Shown in pieces: positions 1 through 6,489 of a stretch of 17,186 nt of DNA (its first letter is position 1; each line of letters opens with the position of its first letter). The translations under genes were made by a program, and so were the position numbers. The stretch comes from Methanosarcina sp. (GTDB lineage Archaea > Halobacteriota > Methanosarcinia > Methanosarcinales > Methanosarcinaceae): assembly GCA_013330315.1 (NCBI GenBank), contig DUIO01000286.1:1-17186 (forward strand), given 5' to 3'. The notes beneath the pieces were generated by a model that did no database searches, had not been told where the DNA came from, and saw nothing but the letters and a program-made list of their open reading frames with translations.

Positions 1-948
1 CCAGGACTGTATGTCCAGTGGGATAAAAATACTGAAGAAGACCTTTACGATGGAGAAGGTTCCTTCATTGAAGAAGAAGCTTACTACGGACTGCCATATC
101 TGGTTTTCATCAGCGACTGCAAGCCGTTGTGCATCGAGGATATGAAACTGGCATTACCCGTGAGTTTCATCTATGAAACAGAGGACGGGAAATCTCTGTT
201 CATGAACATTGGAGAGTATGATGGAAAGCCTCTGGTCTACGGTAAAGACTACTGGGTTGCTGTTATCGCTCTTGATAGAGCCGGCAACTATGACGAAAGC
301 TTCTCCATGTGCGGGCCTGTCAGGACATATGAAGATATGAGCATCTCGCTTGATGCAGGCTGGAACCTGAAATCCGTACCCAAGAGACTGCTCACATCTA
401 ACGCGGACGCATGTTCTGTCTTTGGAGAGAGCAGCACAGTAATTTACTGGAACGGCACCTGCTGGGAATTCCCGACAAATATCGAGCCGTGTAAAGGTTA
501 CTGGGTTTACACTCCAGAAGCCAGTATGAGCAATGTAAAGTTCAAACCAATGTCAACTGACAGTACAACTCCGGATGTACCTGCTTCTCTTAACCTTGCT
601 CCGGGGTGGCAGATGGTAGGGCACACCTCTACAATGCCTGTACAGTGGTATCAGAGTATGGGTTCATTGCAGGGCCTTATGGGTGTAGAGTACAAGTTCT
701 CCAACATCATTACGTATTCGCACAATGAAGGATGGGGAGGCACAATCTCTCTCGGATTCATAGATCTGCTTTCTGAAGGAGAGCCAGACGAAACTCCATA
801 CCCGGTTGGCGTGCTTAAGTCAGAAGGATTTATGGTTCCAGGACAGGGATACTGGATCTTTATGAAGGAAAAAGGCACCTACGCTTCAGTCGAAAGTGTG
901 GACTTCTATCCTGAAGGAGAAATTCCATATCCGGCAGCTATCGAGTAA
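1..948 (+). CDS. C-terminal part of a large exported surface protein (FN3-like domain plus two GW modules)
   Basis: The reading frame is open from the first base, so the 5' end lies outside the window and 315 residues are visible. The TTG at 127 is internal and not a credible start. Residues 1-110 look like a fibronectin type III fold ending in a Y-W-V-A-V-x-A-x-D-x-A-G-N strand and a GPVRTYE exit. Two related modules follow. The first starts AGWNLKSVP and ends KGYWVYTP; the second starts APGWQMVGH and ends GQGYWIFMK. Modules of this kind recur in secreted archaeal and bacterial proteins, but their function is not established. There is no C-terminal membrane anchor or PGF motif, so the protein is either released or held by partners. 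A hairpin terminator follows, which separates it from the next genes. The product class is fairly sure; the role is unknown. Confidence 0.75.
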   Translation, partial: PGLYVQWDKNTEEDLYDGEGSFIEEEAYYGLPYLVFISDCKPLCIEDMKLALPVSFIYETEDGKSLFMNIGEYDGKPLVYGKDYWVAVIALDRAGNYDESFSMCGPVRTYEDMSISLDAGWNLKSVPKRLLTSNADACSVFGESSTVIYWNGTCWEFPTNIEPCKGYWVYTPEASMSNVKFKPMSTDSTTPDVPASLNLAPGWQMVGHTSTMPVQWYQSMGSLQGLMGVEYKFSNIITYSHNEGWGGTISLGFIDLLSEGEPDETPYPVGVLKSEGFMVPGQGYWIFMKEKGTYASVESVDFYPEGEIPYPAAIE

Positions 949-1034
949 ATGGTACCCATGCTTCCATTGAAAGCGCATACAACTATCGGATTTTCTGATA
1001 TGTTCGTAAAGGGTAAAATTTTGAAAGCAAGTAA

Positions 1035-1079
1035 CTTTTCAGCCGGTTCAGGGCTGAAAGGTTCTTTTTCTTTTTTCTT
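1035..1079 (+). terminator. Hairpin plus T-rich terminator
   Basis: CTTTTCAGCC (1035-1044) pairs with GGCTGAAAGG (1052-1061) over ten positions including one G-T wobble, with a 7-base loop. An almost pure T tract with a few C follows (1062-1079). It lies 86 bases after the stop of the upstream gene and just before the ribosome-binding site at 1095, so it probably ends the upstream transcript. Confidence 0.7.
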
Positions 1080-1105
1080 GCTTGCGTAGAAATTGGAGGT
1101 AAATC

Positions 1106-1783
1106 ATGAATAAAACATTAAAAAATAGTTTTTTAGGGACAGTTATACTGATATCATTTTTCTTAATGGCTGCCCATCCAGGTATGGCTGAGGATGTCCC
1201 TCTAATTCCGATGACAGTGCAGGGAGTTGCTCTTATTGACGGGTCTCCGGCTCCCGTAGATACTGTCATCGCAGCTTACTTTGATGGGGAATATGTAGAA
1301 CAATTTCTCGTAAATACCCCCTCAGGAGATTTCGTTTTCTATATTTCCGGAAAAGCTGGCGATGAAGGAAAACCTGTTACTTTTACAATTAATGGAAAGG
1401 ATACGGGTGAAAGTTTTGATTGGGGGCCAGGAAAAATGGTCTCATCTGTCGAGCTTTCAGTTGGAAATGCAGCTGATTCCGGAAGTTCTAAAAAGAGTTC
1501 AACTTCAAATTCGGGTTCTGGATCATTGACAGGGTCCGGTGAACCAGAAGATAATATAGAGATCATTGAAAGTGCGGTTACTCAGCCTGAAGTAGTAGTT
1601 CAGGAGGAAACTGTTGAGGAAAATACAGATGACGAAGTAGGGGAAGAGAAGAGTCCAGAGCCTTCAGGAGATTCTTCAAAAACAAGCAGTGCCCCGGGTT
1701 TCCAGATTATTTATGCGGTTGCAGGCGTCATTCTGCTCACTTTCGGACCAAAACTCGTGAGGGAATCGAGAAGGAAGCCCTGA
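1106..1783 (+). CDS. Exported PGF-CTERM surface protein
   Basis: The protein has 225 residues. The ATG follows a GGAGGT site at 1095-1100. Residues 1-28 form a signal peptide (basic MNKTLK, hydrophobic core, cleavage near GMA/ED). Residues 32-120 form one beta-rich domain with the pattern G-x-P-A-P-V-D-T-V-I-A-A-Y-x-D-G. The same domain begins the next protein, so the two are paralogous over this part. A long Ser/Gly and Glu-rich low-complexity stalk follows (about 120-195). The tail is an APGF motif, a hydrophobic helix and a basic end (RESRRKP), which matches the PGF-CTERM sorting signal recognised by archaeosortase A. Established knowledge of that signal implies cleavage and lipid attachment at the cell surface. 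The ligand is unknown. It is probably co-transcribed with the gene 46 bases downstream. Confidence 0.8.
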   Translation: MNKTLKNSFLGTVILISFFLMAAHPGMAEDVPLIPMTVQGVALIDGSPAPVDTVIAAYFDGEYVEQFLVNTPSGDFVFYISGKAGDEGKPVTFTINGKDTGESFDWGPGKMVSSVELSVGNAADSGSSKKSSTSNSGSGSLTGSGEPEDNIEIIESAVTQPEVVVQEETVEENTDDEVGEEKSPEPSGDSSKTSSAPGFQIIYAVAGVILLTFGPKLVRESRRKP

Positions 1784-1829
1784 AGGATTCTCTATAAAGG
1801 GTTTTACAAATTAAAACATTCAAGGTGAT

Positions 1830-2660
1830 ATGGTGACCATCAAGGACAGACACTTAAGAATTTTAACATGCCTGGTTATTCTGGTACTGGGCATATCCCT
1901 TGTTCCGGTTTCATCTGCCAGCGACACTGACACTATTCCTTCACTTCCCAATATATTTCAAGGAAAGCTGATAACAGAAGGCACAGATGTACCTGCAGGG
2001 ACTATGATTTCGGCCTATATGGATTCCAACCTGGTTGGAAGTAATTCAATTACCGAGGCAGGAAAATATAAAATTGGGGTCTCGGGTACAGAAGAAGATA
2101 ATGGAAAAAAGATAGTCTTCAAGCTGGGTCTCGTGGAGTCAGAGCCTGTTTCTGTGACATATCAGCATGGTGCTGCACCTGTAGAACTGGACCTTTCTTT
2201 CAAGGGGGATTTTGTACTTCCGGTTATAGAAAGCTGCTCTGCATCCCCTATGTATATTCTGAATGACGGGAAGGATTATTCAACTGTAAGTGCAAAAATC
2301 TCGGATGAGTCATCCGGAGTCATGTCAGTGAACCTCGATCTTACCCCCATAGGCGGAGGAATAGCTTCAATGACGCCTGGAAACGGAGGCATTTATACCT
2401 GCAATGTAAACAGTAACCTGGCAGGAGAGTTTAAGCTTACCCTTACAGCTACGGATTACTTCGGAAACAAAGCTACAGACAACAGTAACATCTCAATCAC
2501 TGCAGTAAAAGAGAGCGAACTCACTGCAAGGTATGCAGGAGCTGATGGTAAGTTCTCTGCAGAAGAAATCAAAAATATTGTAAATGACAACCGGATATCC
2601 AGCGGGATAAAATACGCAATTCTGGCTATCTACTTTGCCGACGGGTGGGATAGAATATGA
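1830..2660 (+). CDS. Exported surface protein with Ig-like domain and dockerin-like C-terminus
   Basis: The protein has 276 residues. The start has an AAGGTGAT ribosome site directly upstream (1822-1829). The signal peptide runs to about residue 30 (SSAS/DTD). Residues 37-130 repeat the first domain of the upstream gene (G-T-D-V-P-A-G-T-M-I-S-A-Y-x-D). Residues 130-225 are an Ig-like fold of the kind seen in archaeal surface proteins (DESSGVMSVNLDL, then TLTATDYFGN). The last 45 residues form two short helices with a DGKFSAEEI loop and a matching second helix (AILAIYFADG). This resembles the dockerin-like helical pair at the ends of many Methanosarcina exported proteins, with an incomplete calcium loop. 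There is no membrane anchor. The TGA stop overlaps the next start in ATGA, so translation is coupled and the two products probably act together. Confidence 0.75.
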   Translation: MVTIKDRHLRILTCLVILVLGISLVPVSSASDTDTIPSLPNIFQGKLITEGTDVPAGTMISAYMDSNLVGSNSITEAGKYKIGVSGTEEDNGKKIVFKLGLVESEPVSVTYQHGAAPVELDLSFKGDFVLPVIESCSASPMYILNDGKDYSTVSAKISDESSGVMSVNLDLTPIGGGIASMTPGNGGIYTCNVNSNLAGEFKLTLTATDYFGNKATDNSNISITAVKESELTARYAGADGKFSAEEIKNIVNDNRISSGIKYAILAIYFADGWDRI

Positions 2661-3781
2661 AACAGCCTGAATTAAAAATTGCTTTTGCACTATTCCTGAC
2701 CCTGATTTTATGTATTGCACCGGTTTCTGCAGGCAGTGCGGAAAGAGTTCTGCCTTCTTCTGTCAGTACCGGAGATGTATTCAAAGTAACTATCAACGTA
2801 GCCGATTACGGTGCAGCCGGACAGGTCCTTGAAAAGCTTCCGGCAGGTTTCACATATGTCAACTCAACCCTGCCGGAAAGAGCTGTAATTGTAAACGATA
2901 GCAAGGTCTCTTTCTTCCTGATGAATGAAAAGAGCTTCAGCTACACAGTTAAGGCTCCTGCATCATCCGGTACTTACCAGTTTGCTGGCATTTTGAGGGA
3001 TATTAACAAGACTGAATTTTCCATCCTTCCGTCCGGCTCCTCCATTAGAGTAGGGTCAACCTCTGAAGGCTCAGGCGGGAGCTCGCATAAAAGCTCAGGC
3101 AGCAGTTCAAGCGGAGGCGGAGCAGGAGGCTCTCCAGAGCCCCAGAGCAATGTAGAAGCTAAAGAGCTTTCACAGGCTTATGTTGGCAACGGGACACATG
3201 TAAGGTTCGAGTTTCCAAAAGGTGTAACCTGCATAAGGTATGTGGAGTTTGATGCCAAAAAGACTCTCGGGAAAGTCACTACTATTGTCGAGATGCTCAA
3301 AGGTCAGTCAAAGCTGGTTCCAAGCCTGCCTGAAGGTGAGGTTTATAAGAACGTAAATATCTGGGTAGGTTCGGGAGGAATTGCAAACTCTGACAACATA
3401 GCAAATGTGGTCGTTGGCTTTAGAGTTGAAAAAGCCTGGCTTGAGGAAAATGAGGTCGATGTGAACGACAAAGATTCGCTGAGCCTCTGGTATTATGACA
3501 AGACGTGGAAGAAACTCGATACCAAAAAACTGGATGAGAGTAACAGCACCTACGTCTACTATGAAGCCAAAACTCCGGGTTTCGGGCATTTTTCAATTAT
3601 CGCAGTCGGACCTTCAGGTTCGATAGAAATAGAGCCTTCTTCAAATGAAACTCCAGAAAAGGACATAGCATCCGAACCCAGACCTTCAGGTGGAGGCTGG
3701 CGGTCCGCTCCCGGATTTGAATCTACATTCTTTGTAGGAACAATTGGAGCCGCATACCTCGTCCTGAGAAAGAAGTTTTAA
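2657..3781 (+). CDS. PGF-pre-PGF domain surface protein with PGF-CTERM anchor
   Basis: The protein has 374 residues and its ATG overlaps the preceding stop by 4 bases. A signal peptide covers about residues 1-25. Residues 27-134 form a beta domain opening RVLPSSVSTGDVFKVTI and running through AGQVLEKLPAGFTYV. This type often follows dockerin-like helices in Methanosarcina surface proteins. A Ser/Gly linker leads into residues 165-320, which match the PGF-pre-PGF domain (VRFEFPKG, VTTIVEMLK, NIWVGSGG, then FGHFSIIAVGP). The C-terminus is the full PGF-CTERM pattern: APGFE, a hydrophobic stretch and VLRKKF. The domain and sorting-signal families are established; the role is not. Since the upstream partner has no anchor of its own, this protein may hold it at the surface. 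A hairpin terminator follows. Confidence 0.85.
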   Translation: MKQPELKIAFALFLTLILCIAPVSAGSAERVLPSSVSTGDVFKVTINVADYGAAGQVLEKLPAGFTYVNSTLPERAVIVNDSKVSFFLMNEKSFSYTVKAPASSGTYQFAGILRDINKTEFSILPSGSSIRVGSTSEGSGGSSHKSSGSSSSGGGAGGSPEPQSNVEAKELSQAYVGNGTHVRFEFPKGVTCIRYVEFDAKKTLGKVTTIVEMLKGQSKLVPSLPEGEVYKNVNIWVGSGGIANSDNIANVVVGFRVEKAWLEENEVDVNDKDSLSLWYYDKTWKKLDTKKLDESNSTYVYYEAKTPGFGHFSIIAVGPSGSIEIEPSSNETPEKDIASEPRPSGGGWRSAPGFESTFFVGTIGAAYLVLRKKF

Positions 3782-3802
3782 TCCGGAATAAATTCAGGTT
3801 TG

Positions 3803-3850
3803 AAGCAGCATCTAATGCTGCTTTATTTCTTTTTTTCTTTCTTCTTTCTT
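3803..3850 (+). terminator. Hairpin plus poly-T terminator of the surface-protein block
   Basis: AAGCAGCAT (3803-3811) and ATGCTGCTT (3815-3823) are perfect complements around a 3-base loop. They are followed by about 27 bases that are almost all T with a few C. The hairpin lies 22 bases after the stop at 3781. Confidence 0.75.
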
Positions 3851-4074
3851 CTTTTTTGTAATCTTCCAGCAAATCCAGTTTCTGCAGCTCCTGCCTGTAT
3901 TGCTTTTCCATTAATTTTTGACCCGCATAACTATACTCACTATAAAAAGAATTCCATATCCTGTTCGACAGAAAAGGCGGCCTTATAGACAAAACGAAGA
4001 AAAGAAGAAAAAGATCTGATGGTAAGAGTGATGAAAAAATACAATTATTCCGCAGCCTGCAACCTTAATTCCGT

Positions 4075-4080
4075 AAAAAA
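4075..4080 (-). terminator. U-tract terminator of tRNA-Gly
   Basis: Six A on the plus strand read as TTTTTT on the tRNA strand, five bases after the mature 3' end. A short U tract is the usual archaeal intrinsic termination signal. Confidence 0.5.
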
Positions 4081-4084
4081 GTTA

Positions 4085-4156
4085 TACACCAGCCGGGATT
4101 CGAACCCGGGTTCGAGCGTTGGCAACGCCCGGTGATGACCGCTACACTACTGATGT
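4085..4156 (-). tRNA. tRNA-Gly (anticodon GCC)
   Basis: Read on the minus strand, the 72-base gene folds into a complete cloverleaf. The acceptor stem is ACATCAG with CTGGTGT (7 pairs, one T-G). The D arm is GTGT...ATCAC. The anticodon stem GGGCG/CGCTC closes the loop TTGCCAA with anticodon GCC. The variable region has 4 bases, the T arm is CCGGG TTCGAAT CCCGG, and the discriminator is A. CCA is not encoded and there is no intron. The A1-U72 first pair is less usual than G1-C72. The gene stands alone, with its own terminator and an AT-rich promoter region upstream. Confidence 0.93.
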
Positions 4157-4164
4157 TCGAAGCT

Positions 4165-4180
4165 GGCAGGGCGCCCTGCC
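4165..4180. repeat. Perfect 16-bp GC-rich palindrome in the tRNA leader
   Basis: GGCAGGGCGCCCTGCC is a perfect inverted repeat with no spacer. It starts 9 bases upstream of the tRNA 5' end, between the mature RNA and the probable promoter. It could be a protein-binding site or a structured leader removed by RNase P; the sequence does not decide. Confidence 0.6.
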
Positions 4181-4200
4181 GCTCTTCTGATTATGGATTT

Positions 4201-4212
4201 TCTTATTAATTA
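4201..4212 (-). promoter_or_regulatory. Probable TATA box of tRNA-Gly
   Basis: On the minus strand the sequence reads TTAATTAATAAG, a good archaeal TATA-like element 45-56 bases upstream of the mature tRNA 5' end. With the usual spacing to the start site this gives a leader of about 20-30 bases that includes the 16-bp palindrome. The assignment rests on position and composition only. Confidence 0.4.
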
Positions 4213-4651
4213 AGTTGACCCCTGAAGATATTTTTGTATTGAGGTCGAAAAAAGTACACCTCAGTCTCTAGCAATAGGTTTTTAGCTGGAACTTCTTTTC
4301 TATTTTTACTATTTTTCTTATTTTCTTATTTTCTTTTTTTCTTTTTTTGTCCTTTTGTTCTTTTAAGAGATATTATAAGACAGTTTTATCTTATTTTATG
4401 TACAGCCTTTATGTACAGTTTTTAGGTACAGTTCTTAGAACATTGTGTTTTATATCATCAAGCCAGTATAAACGGCATCTTTTGTAGCTAGCAGTTAAGT
4501 TTTATACAGTCAGGTATTATACAGTCAGGTATTGTACAGCCAAGTTTATGTAGTCAAGTTTAAGCAGCTAAATCTTATAATGATCCCTGTAATATATTGA
4601 ACTCTGTACATGTCTTCTCACTTCGATATTGAATTTTATGAGTGATGGGTT
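4213..4651. other. Gene-free leader region upstream of the RecJ-like gene
   Basis: No supportable gene on either strand. The stretch 4296-4370 is almost pure pyrimidine on the plus strand. From about 4395 to 4574 it carries degenerate direct repeats built on TACAG. A possible TATA element for the downstream gene is AATATATT near 4591-4598, about 55 bases before the TTG start. Confidence 0.5.
4502..4574. repeat. 15-bp tandem repeats, two perfect and three degenerate copies
   Basis: TTATACAGTCAGGTA occurs perfectly at 4502-4516 and 4517-4531. A diverged 15-base copy follows (TTGTACAGCCAAGTT, 4532-4546), then two 14-base copies to 4574. Related TATGTACAG and AGGTACAG words lie at about 4397-4435. 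The array sits 80-150 bases upstream of the nuclease start. Confidence 0.7.
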
Positions 4652-5989
4652 TTGAGCGAAATTGAAAAACTGATAAACCTGGCAAAAAATGCAGCCGATA
4701 AGATCCGAAAATATAACTTTGTGCGCTTAGTCTCTCATAATGACGCTGACGGGCTGACTTCAGCCGGAATAATGGCCCAGGCGCTTTTGAGGGCAGGCAT
4801 ACGCTTCCAGCTCTCAATAGCAGCAAAGCTTGATGAGGCTGTAATTGAAGATGTGAACAGGAGTGCCTCTCAGGGGGAACTTGTCATTTTTTGTGATATG
4901 GGAAGCGGGCAGCCGGAACTTATAGGAAAGGTGGCTGCTGATGTCGTGGTGCTTGATCACCACCAGCCGGTAGGGCAGTCTCCTGCAAAAGCCGTCGTAA
5001 ATGCCCATATGGTAGGGATTGACGGAGCAACGGATATCTCGGCTTCAGGCACCTGTTATCTTGTAGCCAGGGAACTGGGGCCCGGAAATGTCGACCTTGC
5101 AGGACTGGCAATTGCAGGAGCAGTCGGGGACAGGCAGCTTTTCCAGACTGCGAATGCCTTTATTCTTGAAGAAGCTTTAAAAGCAGGGGTAGTGTCCGTC
5201 AGAAAAGGGTTAAAAGTGGGGGATGGGAACCTTGTAGACGTACTTGCGTACAGTACCGAGCCTTTCCTGGATTTTACCGGTAACCCTGAAAAAACAGCAG
5301 GATTCTTAAATCAGCTGGGGCTTTCAGGAAATATTGAAAACCTTTCTGAAGAGGAAACCTCAAAACTTGCCAGTGCCATTGCCCTGAAGCTTATCAGAAA
5401 GGCAAGCCCGGAAGCGATTGAAGCCGTTATAGGAGACATTTTCCTGCTGAACCTGGAACTGGTACATAATGTATATGATTTCATTTCAATTCTAAATACC
5501 TGCGGGAAACAGAAGGTTTACGGGCTTGCACTGGCTCTCTGCCTCAAAGACTCAGCCATTATCAATGAAGCTCTTTCCCTTACGAAAGAGCACGAAAAAA
5601 ATCTTGCACTGGATATCCGTGAGAGTGTGGAAAAAATCCGGCAGGGGGAAAACATCTGGTATATCAATACTATTGAAGCCATATCTACAGGCAGCCTTGC
5701 AACAACCGTTGTCAGATACCTTCATCCGGAACTCCCTTTCATGTGTGTAAATGAGTCCGAAGGGGTTTTGAAAGTTTCTGCCAGGGGTACCCGTGAACTC
5801 GTTGCAAGAGGGCTCGACCTTGCTTTTACTCTTAGGGAAGCTGCTAGCGCGGTAGGTGGAAACGGGGGCGGCCATAGTGTTGCATCCGGGGCTTCAATTC
5901 CTATGGGAAGCACTGAAGAATTCCTGAGCATAGCAGACCGGATAATAGGGGAGCAGCTCGGGATAAATGCAGGTGGAAAATCAAAATAA
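4652..5989 (+). CDS. Archaeal RecJ-like DHH-family nuclease/phosphoesterase
   Basis: The 445-residue protein carries the DHH signature in order: SHNDADG (29-34, with D31 and D33), CDMGSG (D82), VVLDHHQP (D102-H103-H104) and GDRQ (D160). The C-terminal DHHA1 domain ends with the substrate-binding GGGH at 405-408. These are the metal and substrate ligands of the RecJ/DHH family. Archaeal members of this length (GAN/HAN type) are single-strand-specific exonucleases linked to replication and repair; which activity this copy has is inferred. The start is TTG at 4652, because an in-frame TGA lies just upstream at 4643 and GTGAT at 4642-4646 is a reasonable ribosome site. No ATG is in frame. Pcc1 follows 138 bases downstream on the same strand. 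Confidence 0.88.
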   Translation: MSEIEKLINLAKNAADKIRKYNFVRLVSHNDADGLTSAGIMAQALLRAGIRFQLSIAAKLDEAVIEDVNRSASQGELVIFCDMGSGQPELIGKVAADVVVLDHHQPVGQSPAKAVVNAHMVGIDGATDISASGTCYLVARELGPGNVDLAGLAIAGAVGDRQLFQTANAFILEEALKAGVVSVRKGLKVGDGNLVDVLAYSTEPFLDFTGNPEKTAGFLNQLGLSGNIENLSEEETSKLASAIALKLIRKASPEAIEAVIGDIFLLNLELVHNVYDFISILNTCGKQKVYGLALALCLKDSAIINEALSLTKEHEKNLALDIRESVEKIRQGENIWYINTIEAISTGSLATTVVRYLHPELPFMCVNESEGVLKVSARGTRELVARGLDLAFTLREAASAVGGNGGGHSVASGASIPMGSTEEFLSIADRIIGEQLGINAGGKSK

Positions 5990-6127
5990 AAGAAATGCAA
6001 GGCAATAATAAAACGGTAAGCGGTGCAAAGACCGGAAGTAAAAAGATAAAAAGTAGAAACCACAAGACCAGCATAACTTATGAACCCACATAAAATTACG
6101 GAGAGTAAAAAACATAGAGGCATATCC

Positions 6128-6367
6128 ATGAAGATCACAGGCACAATTGAGTTCCCTGACCCTGAATCAAGAAAATCTGCAGCCAGAATCCTCAAAGCCC
6201 TTGCCCCGGACAACCTGAGGAGCATGGAAAGCGAGATAAGCGATGAAAGGGTTGCTGTTCGGTTCCATTCCGAAAAAATTGGTTCTCTTCTTGCAACCAT
6301 TGATGATTTTCTCATGAACGTAAAGATAGGGGAAGGAGTGGAACAGACTCTGGAAAAAGAAAAATAA
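6128..6367 (+). CDS. pcc1: KEOPS complex subunit Pcc1
   Basis: The protein has 79 residues, the usual size for archaeal Pcc1. It shows the family pattern: an opening beta strand (MKITGTIEF), a helix with the ALAPDN motif, two further strands and the closing helix LLATIDDFLMNVKIGE. Pcc1 dimerises and scaffolds Kae1, Bud32 and Cgi121 for threonylcarbamoyl (t6A) modification of ANN-decoding tRNAs in the cytosol. ATG 6128 is preferred over the in-frame ATG at 6080 because GAGG lies at 6117-6120 with 7-base spacing, and the extra 16 upstream residues do not fit the family. The other KEOPS subunits are not in this window. Confidence 0.85.
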   Translation: MKITGTIEFPDPESRKSAARILKALAPDNLRSMESEISDERVAVRFHSEKIGSLLATIDDFLMNVKIGEGVEQTLEKEK

Positions 6368-6406
6368 GAGTTGGAAAATAAGAATAAGTAACGTTCTTTA
6401 CTCAGC

Positions 6407-6472
6407 TCTTATTCAACTCTTATTCAACCTTTATTCAACTCTTATTCAACCTTTATTCAACTCTTATTCAAT
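6407..6472. repeat. Six tandem copies of an 11-bp unit between convergent genes
   Basis: The units TCTTATTCAAC (6407), TCTTATTCAAC (6418), CTTTATTCAAC (6429), TCTTATTCAAC (6440), CTTTATTCAAC (6451) and TCTTATTCAAT (6462) lie head to tail. AATAAGAGTTG at 6363-6373, at the end of pcc1, is a perfect complement of CAACTCTTATT inside the array (for example 6415-6425). The transcript could therefore fold back on it. The array lies between the pcc1 stop and the stop of the reverse-strand peptidase, so it may act as a shared terminator. Confidence 0.85.
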
Positions 6473-6489
6473 CCTTCTCTCTATCCATA

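Noticed and set aside
3800..3988. Plus-strand hydrophobic small open frame resembling a signal peptide
   Set aside because: The Phe/Leu-rich part is the terminator's T tract; the apparent start lies at the hairpin.
3723..3992. Minus-strand open frame of 89 codons with a Lys/Glu-rich product
   Set aside because: It overlaps the end of the PGF-CTERM gene and the terminator; its charged residues come from the poly-T/C tract read in reverse. No ribosome site or family.
6080..6127. Upstream ATG of pcc1 giving 16 more residues
   Set aside because: The extra residues are not like the family, and a ribosome site is correctly placed before ATG 6128.
5722..6315. Long minus-strand open frame of 197 codons
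   Set aside because: Antisense to the RecJ-like gene and pcc1, both with clear motifs; no motif on the minus strand.
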